Shown: positions 21,268 to 32,558 of the stretch, in pieces
How positions within the stretch are numbered: position 1 is the stretch's first letter
Layout of the letters: each line of letters begins with the position of its first letter
DNA from: Thecaphora thlaspeos
Taxonomy: Eukaryota > Basidiomycota > Ustilaginomycetes > Urocystidales > Glomosporiaceae
Assembly (NCBI GenBank): GCA_900291925.1
Contig: UWYS01000010.1
Coordinates: forward strand, 434,001 to 498,000
Direction: 5' to 3'
DNA: 64,000 nucleotides
Position numbers and translations under genes: made by a program
The notes under the pieces: generated by a model
What the model was told of the DNA's origin: nothing
Database searches by the model: none
The model's input: only the letters and a program-made list of their open reading frames with translations

Positions 21268-23710
21268 TCAGCGGTCCGACCCGACCTTGACGCTTGAGAA
21301 GGGGTAGGGGCCCTCGAGACCCAGCTGCTCGTCGTCATCGGCAAATGCAAAGAATCAGACATCAGCTACCGGACACCGCGCTGCTCGTCTCTCTCGCTCT
21401 CCCCCGCCTGTTGATACGTACCCTGCGATGTATCTCCTCGGTCCAGACGTGCATACTACCCAGATTGTCCTCCAGCTGTCTGATACGTCCGGGCAACTCC
21501 TCTGCGCCCTCACGCTCCTGCTCGCGCTGCTGTCGCATTTCGGTGCTAGCGTGGTGCAGCTGCGTCTCAAGCTCCATCAGCTTGACCTTGATGTGCTTGT
21601 TTTCCTCCTTCAGGCTTTCGATCGACATCGAGCGGTGCTCTGACTGCTGCAGCTGCTGCTGGTGCTGTTGGTCATGCTGTCGAACTTTGGCTTGGCTCGA
21701 GGACGGCGAAGGTGTCCAGTAGGCTGCGGCTGTTGCTGTGGAAGGCGGTGGAGAATTAGGAGGGGAAGCTGGTCGGGCGGGCTCCGACGCCTGGACGATG
21801 GGGGGACCCCGGGCTCGGACAGACCTCTTGGGCTCCTCCGGAATGACTTGCTCGTCGTACATCCGCTCTTCCTGCTGTCCACGCTGCTCGGCCTCTTTCT
21901 CGACGACGTCTGACCACGGGCGACCTTTGTTGCCGACGACCTCCGTTTCGCTGCCGCACACCACAAAGGGAAGGTCAGACCTGGCGGAGCTGCAAAAGTC
22001 CGTCTGCCAGGAGGGCCGGTGATCGTCCTCTGCGGCGGTAATTTCGGTTGTGGCAGAGGCGGTCGAGACGTCTGTGGCATCGTCGTTGCTACGGTGGCTG
22101 TCTGCCGAGCGGAGGATGTCCGCGTTCTGCGACGAGCCGCTGCGGGTCCAGGCGATGGGGATCTCGTCGTCAGTGGCGGCCCCCGTGGCTTCGATCTGGA
22201 CCTTACGCTCGGCGCCGTCCCCCTTGGCCTTCTTCAGCTGCTCTGGCCGGACCGCCGGCGGCGATCGGCATCGGTCGTCCCGAGCCGCCGTCAGGATATC
22301 CTCGATGTCCCTGTATTTGTGCCAGAAGGGAAACATCGCGAACGACTCGGCCTCTTCGTCGAGGCGCGACCGATCGAGCCTATCCTCCATCGCCGCGTCC
22401 TTCTGCGTCTGCTGCTTCGGCTGCTTGGTCTCGTTCGAGATCTGCTCGGCGATATGGAGACGACTGGCAATGTGCAGCTCGGAGACGGGCAGGAGGTAGT
22501 CGCCCTCCTTTTCTTGGGCCGCGAACTCGCCGGCAGACGTGACGGCCTCCTCGGCGTCGAACTGCGGCTTGGGGTCGTGCCGCTGCTGCTGCTGTCGCTG
22601 CTTGAGGGCCGCGTCTAGGTTTCCAACCCAGTCCTCGCCCTCGCTTTCGCTTTTCCCCATGGCTGCGCTCAGTGCCTGCTGACCCTGCCTGCTTGTGCGC
22701 GCTGTAGCTTGGGGAATGTGGCTCTGCGCCGGCGTTCCGGCAGACAGGCCAGCGGCCCGGCGCCACCTCTCCTCGGCAGAACGATGGCCGGAACCAGCGC
22801 CAGCATCGCCGTTGCTGTTCCTGGCGGCTCGTTCGCTGGTTGGGCGTGTTATATCGGCACCTGAAACGCCCTCCTTTCGACCTGCTCTGGGCCAGACGGT
22901 GTTGTTGATGGCGGTGGCGGACAGGCGTGTCGGATCGAGGGCGGACCTCCAGGAACCGAAGAGGGACATTCGCTCTGATCCCAGCGCGGGGAAGGTATGG
23001 TCTAGGCCTGAGGTGAGGTCGCCCAACAAGAAGGTCGACCTGACACTCTGACCTGCCCTCTCCTTCTCATTGACCTTGGACGTCGACGCTGACAGGCCTC
23101 GCCCTGACTCGGACCGCGATCGGTACTCGCCAGCGGTCCCGTTCTGTAACGCCTCTCGCTGCTCTCGGATCCTCCTTCGCGCCTCTTGCAGCTCAACGTC
23201 AGCCTTTGCTGCCGCGCCACTGGGCGGAGAGCCTTCGCCCGAGAGGACGGCCTGTACGAGGCTCTCTACACGGTTTGCGGCTACGGCGTTGACTTTGGCC
23301 AAGTCGAGGGCGACCCTGCGCCACGCCTGGGCATTGCGGTGGGCGAGGTTCTTTGCGGTTGCGAGGCGATGCATGCTCCTGCGCGTCTTGGCCGTGATCA
23401 GCAGGACTCCTGCCAACGTGATACCGACCAGGAAGAAGGAGACGGTGGTCCTCCCCGAGTTGTCGAGCGGTGGAGGGGGTCGTTCGACCGCCGAGGACGA
23501 GGGCGAAGCAGAGACCGGCCTTTGAAATAGCCCTTTGTGCGATCGAGCTGACGCGTCGTCTGTGCCTTCCGTCTGCTCGCCCGCGAAGAGGTTGGTGAGC
23601 CAAGTGTAGGCGGGGGGCGAAGGAGCGGCGGTAGAGGCGGCGGGAGCTTCCTTGTGGCACTCGAACGGGTTGGAAGCAAAGCGGGAGCAGCAGGCGTAGC
23701 CAATCAGCAT
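21268..23710 (-). CDS. Unrecognised single-pass membrane coiled-coil protein, 2 exons
   Basis: I do not recognise this 781-aa protein. Exon 1 23710-21422; a 97-nt intron (GTACGT...GAGCAG, 21421-21325) and a short last exon 21324-21268 (LGLEGPYPFSSVKVGSDR, then stop) fit in phase. Without that splice the protein ends in a low-quality Arg-rich tail. The N-terminus has several Cys (GYACCSRF, NPFECHKE). A clear hydrophobic segment TVSFFLVGITLAGVLLITA spans residues 89-107, followed by basic residues (KTRRSMHR), so the long C-terminal part probably faces the cytosol or matrix side. Then come a helical region (about 115-200), a disordered Ser/Gln-rich middle, and a heptad-rich stretch (about 690-760; SLKEENKHIKVKLMELETQL). 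It could be a tether or scaffold; function unknown. Confidence 0.75.
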
Positions 23711-24363
23711 GGCTCAGCAGGGGAATGAGGAAGATGGGGAGATGGTGGGAAAGGCGAGCGAAGGGGTACGATGAGGGCGGCTACTGCGGGCTTCAGGCAG
23801 CAAGCATTGAGGATTTCGAGGGTCAATGCGATGGAGGAAGGGGCGATGGGTGTAGGGCTGCTCGAGAGGGTGGCAGAGGGACCTGCTCGTGCTTATATGC
23901 ATACATATAGCGAGGCGAGCCGGTGGCACCTCACACAGCTAGACACTCGTTCGAGCTGAGTGCGAGCGCGCGCAAAGCAGGCCACAACGACAGGGACGAG
24001 GGCCGAGCATGCTGACGGAGAGCGAGGCGAGGTAGGCGTGAGAACATGGCCCTTGCGTGCGCGGACAGATAGAGAGTGAGGCGAGTGGGGCGAGGGAGGG
24101 AGGGCCAGATGACCTTTGGATAAGGCAGGCTGTGGTCGCCTTTTTCCCAGCTTTCCCGCTCGTTTTTGTCAGCTTTTTTGTGCCTTTTCGCCTGGCCGTT
24201 TTTGGTGGTGCGCGCGCCAATGCGCTGGCAAGCTGGCAAGCTGGACCCTGCAGGTTAGCGGGCTAGGGACCTTGCTTGCTTTCTCGCCCGTCTTCCGACT
24301 TTAGGGGCCGGGCTGACTTTCACATGTGCATGCGGCACAGGCGAGTCGGGCTGGGCCTGCGCT

Positions 24364-24399
<36 letters not shown>

Positions 24400-24568
24400 A
24401 CCAGCACCAGCACCAGCACCAGCACGCAGCCTACCCCGCACTTTGTCCATCGACGGCTTCTCTCGTCATCGTCCGCTGCCGTACCACCGCACTCGCACCT
24501 CCACCACCACCATACCACCCACTCGCGCGTCCACACAGCCATCATCACCGCCATCAGCGCCGCCCACC
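23711..24568. promoter_or_regulatory. Divergent promoter region, membrane protein / SCP2 gene
   Basis: An 858-nt divergent spacer. It holds T-rich segments around 24140-24200, hexanucleotide repeats (24365-24426) and a CCACC-rich leader before the SCP2 ATG. No gene could be supported on either strand. Confidence 0.4.
24365..24426 (+). repeat. Hexanucleotide tandem repeats (TGAGCC)n then (ACCAGC)n
   Basis: About five to six copies of TGAGCC are followed directly by about four copies of ACCAGC, ending some 140 nt before the SCP2 start codon. The adjacent repeats share GC-rich hexamer units and probably belong to the promoter or 5' UTR. Confidence 0.85.
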
Positions 24569-25336
24569 ATGTCGAAGCCCGCAACTGCCATGAACGACGA
24601 AGCCCTCCACGCGCTCGGCGCTCAGGAGTCGCTCGACTGCCCTGGCTTCGAGTCGTCGAAAGTGTTTGCCCTCTCTTCGCAGCTCCTCCAGAGCCCCCCT
24701 CCCAACTTCCCCTCACGTCGCCGCCTCGTACGCACCTTCAAAAGCATCTACCTATTCATCATCCAGCCCTCCTCAGCACTCGATCCCTCCAACCCGCGCA
24801 CCAAGCCCGTCGCTGGCAGGGTAGAGACGTCCGGCGGCGCACTCAGACCCGCCATGTGGTACGTCGACCTCAAGCACAAGGGCATCGTCGGCAGGGGTCA
24901 GCCGCCCAAGACGGTGCTGGGCAGGAAGACAAAGGCCGACGTCGTCATCGAGTGCAAGGACAGGGACTTTGTCGACATTGCCACCGGTAAGGTACAGGCG
25001 CAGAAGCTGTACAACGACGGACGAGTGAGTCTTCTCTCACTCTCTAGACGAGGTCATGACGGCCTGATGCTAGGTACGTCGAAGCTCACCAGCGATCCCC
25101 CTCGCCCGCTCGCGCAACCGCCGCCACAGATCAAGATCAAGGGCAACCTCGACAACGCCGTCCGCATCGCCACGCTTATCTCGCACGAACGATCAAAGAT
25201 CTACGGAACACCCGTCCCCGCCTCCGACGACGGACACAGGCCTACGCTGTCCGACGACATGCAGCGCGAAGGAAACAGTGACGAAGACTACGGCGCAGGC
25301 AGCCCCGCTCCTGTCCCCAACCGCGCAAAGCTCTGA
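24569..25336 (+). CDS. SCP2 sterol-carrier domain protein with peroxisomal AKL tail, 2 exons
   Basis: Predicted 220-aa lipid-binding protein. Exons 24569-25024 and 25130-25336. The SCP2 domain shows WYVDLKHKGIVGRG, the family pattern KTKADVVIECKDRDFVDIATGKVQAQKLYNDGR, and after the splice IKIKGNLDNAVRIATLI, matching the usual K-I-K-G-N motif. It binds acyl-CoA or sterol-like lipids. An extra region before the domain and a C-terminal tail end in RAKL; the last three residues AKL fit the PTS1 consensus, so import into peroxisomes is expected. The intron (105 nt, GTGAGT...CCACAG) is a multiple of three and contains no in-frame stop, so its retention would add 35 residues without breaking the frame. 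The ATG at 24569 (caccATG) is preferred; upstream in-frame codons are non-conserved. Confidence 0.9.
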   Translation: MSKPATAMNDEALHALGAQESLDCPGFESSKVFALSSQLLQSPPPNFPSRRRLVRTFKSIYLFIIQPSSALDPSNPRTKPVAGRVETSGGALRPAMWYVDLKHKGIVGRGQPPKTVLGRKTKADVVIECKDRDFVDIATGKVQAQKLYNDGRVSLLSLSRRGHDGLMLGTSKLTSDPPRPLAQPPPQIKIKGNLDNAVRIATLISHERSKIYGTPVPASDDGHRPTLSDDMQREGNSDEDYGAGSPAPVPNRAKL

Positions 25337-25698
25337 CCGCGTCGTGTCCCCGAGAGCTCACCCCACACCTGGAGCGCCGTGTCACGATCCAGGTCCAGCT
25401 TTGGTAACCCAGTGCCCTGCTCGCTTGGTGCCGACTTGAATCTGTGCAGGGTAGAGGTGCTATCGGACAAACAACGAAGCAAAATGATCAAAAAAAGGCG
25501 GGACGCTTGTCTCGAGAAGGGACTGTGATGGGCCACGTGGAAAGCAACAGGCGAACGCGTATCGGTCGACGCATGGACGACGAGGAAAGGAGAAAGAATG
25601 TGAGGTGGCGCTGTGACGCTCTACTTCGGAAGCCTCTGCGAGCCAAGGAATGAAGCTATCATGGAATAACAAAAAGGAGGGACAGGAGGCAACGAAGC
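25337..25698. other. Convergent intergenic region
   Basis: A 362-nt space between the SCP2 gene and the kinase 3' ends. It is A-rich in places (25470-25495, 25655-25685) and contains no supported gene. Confidence 0.4.
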
Positions 25699-28600
25699 CT
25701 ACGCCAAGGTAGCGTACGAGACGTCGTTGAGATCCTTTCTCGTTCTACGGCGCATCGAGCCGGACGTCGCCTCACTGCCGCTGCCGCCTCGCAACAGCCT
25801 CCAGAGACTACTGCCGATCTTTCCACTGGTCGTGGCTCGGCCGGCGTGAACGGAAGTGCGATGCGCCTTTTTAGCAGCGGCGGTGACGGAAGCCGACGCG
25901 CCATCTCCACCCCGCCCTCTAGCCTGTTCATGCGACAGACGACGAATCGACGAACTGCGCCGCCACGAGGCTGGAGCCGTCGCATTGATACTGTATCCCA
26001 GTCCGTCGAGACGTGAAGCTGCATTTATCGACGGGGGAGGTCGAGTCGCGATCGAGCTGTTACCGCAGCTAGTGATGCCGTCACCACTGATCGACTTTGT
26101 TTCCTCGTTCTCGACGATGGGTTCCAGCTCAAGCACGATGCTGTTCGACGATTCGCTCGGTGGCGGAACGATGGAGAATTTGCCCAAAGATGCCTTGGTA
26201 GCCTTGCCAGGGCAGGTCCGTGGTGGAGTGACAATGACCTCCGCTCCCGCCGGTAGACGTCGGGTCTCGTCCAGATGCCGCGTCATTCCTACCAACGGTG
26301 GCGTCGTAGCGCTGTTTGGTGAGACAATAGCGGTGGACGAACGTGGGGAAAAGAGAGAAGCTAGCGATCTTCCTCGGCGTAACGTCCCGAAGCCGAATCG
26401 TTTGCCGCTCGAGGGCTTGGATGTTTCGGTCCTGGAGGCGAAGGTTTGAGGGGCAAGGTCGCGCGTTGCTCGGTCGGAACCGTCGCTATCGTTACGGACA
26501 CTGCGCTCAAACTGCGAAGACGAAGACGGCCCGCGATGGACTCGAATCGGATCGAGCAATTCATCCAGAGCACCACCCTCTCGCGTCTCGGCTGGAAGAA
26601 GTGACAGCCTGGCTCGCTGGTGCTGTTGATGCTGCTGTTGCTGTCGACGTTTGCCAAATCGGTCCGGTGACATGTTGACGTAGCCCTCTCCTACCTTGTG
26701 GCAGGAATCGTTGCGGAGGAGGTAGGAAGCATAGATCGCCTCGACCCGTTCCTTCGACGGTGATGGCGGCGGCGGTCTGGCCGGATCGACCAATTTATCC
26801 GCACCTACAGACTTCGACTGGTGACCTTTTCCGTCTGCTGCCTCGTTGCAGACCGCCGTGCTTCGGGCTTCGCCCCGCTTCTCGGGCGTTACCGTGAGGT
26901 CGGAGGCGGACCTGGCGCGGTTCTGACGGCAGGCGATGGTGCAGCCCTCCCGCTGCTGCTGTTGTGAACATCGACAAGCATCGCCAGCATCGGTGTTGGG
27001 CGACAGGAGTGCAGGTTCACCCGAATCGATGTTCGATAATTGCAACATGGCTTCGTGGGTAATGGGAGAGACGGATCCACCACCAGCCGCCGCCGTTGCC
27101 GCGTGTGTCTTGCAGAAGTCGAGGTCGAGACCGACGATCTGTGCCTCGAGGTTCCGGATGGTACGGAGCAGATCGTCGTGACCGGGCGCAGCTTGTTGAC
27201 CGTCTTTCCCCTCTTCCTCCTTCCCGCTGGGGTCGCTACGGTCGGCCTCCTCCTCTGACGACGTCCTGAGTGAAGAGCGAGTCTCGGTGATCATGCGCGT
27301 CAGAGCCTCGGCGATCGCTCCCATGTGCTCGAGCTTTCGCCGTACTTCTTTGCCATCGACGTCGGTCTTGGTGCGGCGGTGGAAGCTGGTCCGGCGTCTG
27401 TCGTCCGAAAGGCCATTCGCTTTGGACTCCGAGGCCGGGAAGGGTGGAAGCTTGGCCACAGTGTAAGCAGAGGCCGTCGCCGGCCTGGGGACGATGCCGA
27501 AGCTGCTCGAGATGGACCTGTGACCTTCTGGTTGAGGGATGAGGACGCTCGCCGTCTTGACACCTGCCTCTCCGACAGGAGAGCAGTCGCTAGACAGGTA
27601 GCTCTCGATCGACACGCTATCGCGTGTTCTATCCGAGGCGGGCGTCGCGAGAGCCCGATCGTCTCCAGGCTTGTCCTCCGCATCGACGTGTCCCGAAGCA
27701 GACCTGCAAGAGGTGTCGGATGGCTCGATCTTCCACTTGCCTCCGGCGTCGGCCTGGACCCCAATGGAGGGCCGCGATTTCTGCTCCGTCTGGACAGCTT
27801 TGGAGCTCGACTTGGATCTGCCGTGGCCTCGCCTTGGCTTTTCGTTTGCATTCTGTGCAGCGCCGCTTTCCTTTGGCGGACCCGACGCTTGATCCGGCGA
27901 CGACGAGTCAAACTTCCTGGCGAGCGAGGCCACCGTGCGGAGCCCGTGCTTCGGCTTGCTGGCTGAGCAGCGCGAATTGGCTGAGGTGGGGGCCGTTTGG
28001 CCAGAAACATGACCGGCTGGGAGTCCGTCCACTCGATTCGTAATGGTGCTGGAGGTGAGAGCCGGTACAAAGATGTCTTCCGGGCTGGCGGCCGAGGCAT
28101 TGGCTCTATGGAGAGGCTCGCGCGATGCAGCATACCGCGGAGGGGTCTGAGGAAGTGCTGGAGGATGTTCGTCGTGCTGACGCTTCATCGGGCTCGCCGT
28201 CCTTCCGGAAGCGGCAGGCTTCAGCCGCAGCAGGTTCGACTCGATCGCAGCGTTCGCGAGCGCCTTCCTGAGAGGCGTTCGTGTGGCGTGTCTGGACGAC
28301 GGCCCCGATGCAGCGGAAGGAACGTCGAAGACCAACGAAGGCGGTTGAGTCGCGTCGAGAGAGGAAGCGATACGTAACAGGGCAAGGTCCTGGTTCGGTT
28401 CCTTGAAATCCGGGTTGGCCGCGTCGATGGCTTGATTGCCAGAGTCGTCGGACAGCTGCTCCGTCGCGAGCTTAGAACGCACAAGGGTCTTGGCGCGGGC
28501 TCGGACCTGGCCTTTGCACGTCCGCCATGGCGGCGTGGAGTGGACGAGGTCGGTCAGGTGGGAGTCCATGCCGACCGACGAGAGCGTAGGCGATGGTGGC

Positions 28601-31281
28601 GTGGCAGGCCGCTCGGTACGCTGCTCTCCGCCTCTTTGCCCTCTCCCGTCTGTTTCTATAGGGGCGCGGGCGAGTCGCTGTCTCTGTAGAATGTGATTCA
28701 GCTTGCTGCCCTGCGGCTGTACGTTGGAGCCATGTCCTGTGGAATGCGCGCCTCCGCCGCTATCGGTGGAATCGCCGCCGTCGCTGTCAGAGACGCTGTC
28801 ACCTTCGCTGGGAAACATGTCGAGGATGTCTTCGAGCGAGTTGTCGAATGAAGCGGTGGTCGGATCGAAGTAAGGGTGCAGCAGCGCATCGGCCGCATCG
28901 ATGCGGTCGGCGGGTGTTGGCCTGAGCATTCGACGGACGAGATCCTCGAGCTCAGGAGGGATGTCCCACGCTCCCACCCAGACGCCGCTCATGGTGCGGT
29001 GGTAGTAGGCCTGGAGCTGGTCCCGTGTGGTGAACTCCTCGTCCTGCTGCTCGAACGGCGTTCGGGTCGCCGCGATCTCGAAGAACGTCACGCCGAGGCT
29101 CCAGACGTCGCTGGCGCGCTCGTCGTGCAGGTCGCCTCGCGCACGTTCCGGGGCCAGGTATTCCGGTGTCCCCCACGAGACGCGCGTGAGGAAGGCGTCC
29201 TTCTTCGACGCATCATGTACCGTCGCGAAGCCAAAGTCGACCTGTGTTGCCAGGCGGGCGATACGGTATGGAAGGGCGAGCGAGCAGTCAGTCTAGGTCG
29301 TAATTGGCGGATCAAGGGCGACAACGGCAGCGCAAGCTCACCAGAATTGGGATCCCTTTCCCTAGCAGCCCGCTGTAGTTGACCAACATGTTTGCCACTT
29401 TGATGTCGCTACGCGACAGCGGCATTGTCAAGCGATGGAGCGGAGGAAGGCAGGAAGATCAAAGCAAACAGCGTTGAGACAGGCACTGCAGGGGCCGAAG
29501 CAGGGACCGTCGGCTCTGCTCACTTATGACAAGCGCCTCGCTGATGAAGCCAAAAGAGCCCAGACAGAAGCTGCTGGAAGTAGGAGCGGCACCGTTCGTC
29601 GGGCAGGCCGACCTTCATCGGCTCGTCGTAGCATGGCATCACAATCCTGAGGTACGCAGACAGCATGGTCAGCAAAATAGGAGTCAGCAGGCGCAGAGTG
29701 TTGTCAGCTTGGGTCATCTGGGCATCGCCGTGGTGCACAGAATGGTGCGACGTACATAGCGATCGATGGCGTGACAACAAACTCATAGAACCTGACGATG
29801 CTCGAGTGCCAGTCGCTGCCAAACACGGCGTCCCCTCTTCTCGTTCGTGACGACGAGCTTGACGACGAGCCGGCCGAGGTGGCGTCGCCATCCGTTGAGC
29901 TCGACTGGGCTCCGTCGACCAGCGACCGGAGCATCTTGAACTCGTGCCAGAGTCGCTCCGTGCGCGCCGACGACTGCGAGTTGCGTTCGCGCGTGCAGAC
30001 CTTGATGGCGAGCAGGCGGTGGTTGGGGTTGTCGACACGGACGTGGCCGACGCCGTTGAGCTTGCGCGTCGTGATCTGAGGATAGGCGGACGAGGGGAGG
30101 TGGTCCAGTTCCTTGACGGGCATAGCGGTCCAGATGCTGCCCCATTCTCCGAAGCCTGACCGGTGGACAGGCGGAAGGGCAGGGCGAGGCAAGGCGCACG
30201 AGGTAAAGTCAGCTTAGCGCTAGGGGCAGCCTAGCCAAAGCCTGTGGCTTGCGTGCCGCGGCTCGACCTGAGAGGCAGGCAGGCAGGCTAGGGCCAGATT
30301 GAGCCTGTCGTGCCACGACGCTGACTCACCAATCTCTCTGACAAAATTGTAGCGAGACGCTAGCTGGGCGTCCGATAGGCTGTAGACGTTCGTCTTGTCC
30401 CTACCGTTGCTCTTCGATTGCTGCTGCTTCTTTCTCCTTCTCCTGCTTTCGGCGCCGCTGGTCTCGCGCTGCTGGTCGCCCGCTCCGGCCTGGAGGCGGT
30501 CCTTCGGACGATCGTGGTGGTTGAGGTGGTTGTGGTGGCTGTTGGCCAGACGCATCAAGAGCTGCTCCTTGCCGGCAGGAGCGTGCTGAGGCGATGCGAG
30601 GAGTGGCTGGTTCTTGCTGGGGCCCGAAGGGGCGCTTCGGAGGTGATCCGCCTTGTGTTTTGGCTGATGGAGGGTGACGGCCGGGGCATTGTGCGCTGTG
30701 GTGGCGTCGTCGCGGTGGTGATCGAGAGCCTGGCGACGGCCTCTTTCCAGATCGCGCGTTGACCTTTCTCTGGTGCCTTGCTGTTGCTGTTGCGGCCCTC
30801 GTTCGGCTCGGCTCGGCTCGCCTCCGCCTTGGAACGGCGGGTCGGGCTTGCGCTTCGTCAGGGTCTGCTTCAGCGTTCGAGCACCGCCTCGTAGCGGAGA
30901 GCCTCGCAGCTCGCCCCACCTTGCCGCTGCCACAGCGTCGTGTACGGACATATTTGTATTGCTGCGATGGAGAATTTCGACCACTTGTGCGATGGCCTTG
31001 TCGTTGATTGGCTGCGACGCCGTTCCGGTGCTTTGACTTGGTGCTCCGATGGGGCGCGGAATCCTGGTGGCGGGCCTTGCCGAACCTTGTTGAGCCGTCG
31101 TCGACCGCTCCGCCAGCCAGTCGTTGTCTGCTTCGGAGTCTTGCTGCCTGGCGCCTGCTCGACCTTCCCGCGCAATCAAAAGATTATGCGCCACCGTAGG
31201 GTAGAGAGGGTCGTGGCTGATCTGCGTTGCCGTCCTGTGGGTCTGCTCGGTGAGCTTGCAGTCGGCGCTGTCCGCCGACAT
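25699..31281 (-). CDS. Large protein kinase with HND catalytic loop, 5 exons
   Basis: Predicted 1694-aa protein kinase. Exons 31281-30330, 30155-29756, 29646-29524, 29408-29342 and 29241-25699; every junction agrees in phase. The first 310 or so residues are disordered and Gln/Arg-rich. The kinase domain then shows FVREIGFGEWGSIW (Gly loop), LLAIKVCTRE (VAIK lysine), IVMPCYD hinge, catalytic loop CHNDIKVANML, VDFGFA (DFG), WGTPEYLAPERARG (APE) and SDVWSLGVTFFEIA. The catalytic loop has HND instead of HRD, so this is a non-RD kinase. There is an insertion between the Gly loop and the VAIK lysine. After the domain comes an almost 1000-residue disordered Ser-rich tail. I cannot assign the kinase to a named family. 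The alternative in-frame upstream start is a TTG, so the ATG at 31281 is used. Confidence 0.87.
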
Positions 31282-31376
31282 CGCGTGTTGACGAGGTCGT
31301 TCAGCCAAGAAGCACCCGACTCTTGTCGACGTGCGCCGTGTTTGCTTTTAAGGAGATGGCAGTGGGGCTCTATGGG

Positions 31377-31470
31377 TGCTTGAAAGGATGTCGCTGGAGA
31401 AAGGGAAAAGAGGGAGAGGTCTGAGAAAGGGGCGGGAAAAGGGGGCGAAAGAAGGGGGAAGGGGGAGAGG
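31377..31470 (-). promoter_or_regulatory. Pyrimidine tract in the kinase promoter
   Basis: About 90 nt are almost pure purine on the plus strand (runs of GGGAAAAGAGGGAGAGG type), hence C/T-rich on the kinase sense strand, ending about 100 nt upstream of its ATG. Long CT-rich blocks near the start site are typical of strong fungal promoters. Confidence 0.6.
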
Positions 31471-31832
31471 TGGCACTGCTAGCATCTGGAGTGTATATGA
31501 GGAACAACGCAACTAGGCCGAAGGCTTCATTTGAGGTGATTTCGGAGGATGCTCCGAGGGCCTTGTGCTGGCTCGCGGTGTGCTGACCCACGATCACATG
31601 AGGTGGGGCCGCTCACTTACGGCGGCAGCTGGTTGGAGGGCTGGATCCATACCCACCAATAACATGATAGTTCCTTGCGCTTGAAGTCGAAGATAGCTGC
31701 CCTCGGCAGTCCGTGTCTCGGTGGACTTCGGCATCTAGTGAGGACTTTCCTTCATCCCTCGGCGCCTGACTGGCCGGTCCGTTCAAGGTTCGGGGATGGG
31801 CGGTGTGCAGGAGAGCCAGGATGGGAAGGGTA

Positions 31833-32343
31833 TCACGGGTGTAGAGTCAACGCGCCGCCATCAGGAAGATGTAGGGAGTCAGAGGTCCAAGAGATGTTAG
31901 CCTCGAGCCGCTCCGCCTGCTCGTGCACACCGCGGGGCTTGAATGGGACCTTCTCGGGCAGAGCTTGGTTTAGCTGGCTGTGCTCCTGCGACGGCAAGGG
32001 GAAGGAGGGGGTGACGATGATGACGAGGAGTTTCGTCTGCAAGCTGGTCACTCCGTACTGAAGCTGACGCGATCCTGTCGCTTGTTCCTCGTCGCGAGCA
32101 ATGAAGCGCTTGTATCCATGCGAGGGGCATGGCGACGAAGAGGACGCATTTGTGTGTGACGAGATGTTTCGACCCACCTGCTGGGGCCCGTCTCCGTGTC
32201 AATATCACCTTCCCTTTGTTATCATGTTGTGACTGCACAGCGTAGGCGGCTGCGGCAATGAGAGGCTCCATCGGTACGATGTGACAGCGTCGGGAGATGC
32301 CAGTTGAGATGCAAACCGGCGGGTTGATACCTTCAATCATCAT
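31833..32343 (-). CDS. Possible small three-exon gene of unknown function
   Basis: Low-confidence model. Exons 32343-32331, 32249-32178 and 32074-31833 use good donors (GTATCA, GTGGGT) and acceptors (CCGCAG, GACAG), with introns of 81 and 104 nt like their neighbours. They stay in phase and give 108 aa. The last exon has G/C-biased third positions and an unusually protein-like sequence (YGVTSLQTKLLVIIVTPSF, then PEKVPFKPRGVHEQAERLE). I do not recognise a family. It could instead be part of the kinase leader or the GYP5-like 3' UTR, or an upstream exon may be missing. Confidence 0.33.
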
Positions 32344-32558
32344 CCGCCTCGGTCACGAGCGTGGAAGACGCACCACAGGTGTTCGACGGTTGGTCCAGCA
32401 AGCGCTTTAACTCCTGGAAGCAGGCGACTCGAGCACAATGATTGGGAGGGACGTATTCTCCTTTGTCGGGCGGATTGCGGCGCCTGAAGGTGGGAGTTGT
32501 GACTTTCCTGCTGCTGATTTCTCCTCTCTACAATAAATTGTATCAGCCCAGGAGACGG

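Larger units (their letters stand above)
31282..32558. other. Intergenic region between kinase and GYP5-like gene
   Basis: A 1.28-kb gap between two minus-strand genes. It contains the kinase promoter with a purine tract (31377-31470), a possible small three-exon gene (31833-32343, separate entry) and the GYP5-like 3' UTR, which has an AT-rich patch near 32530-32540. No other gene supported. Confidence 0.4.
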
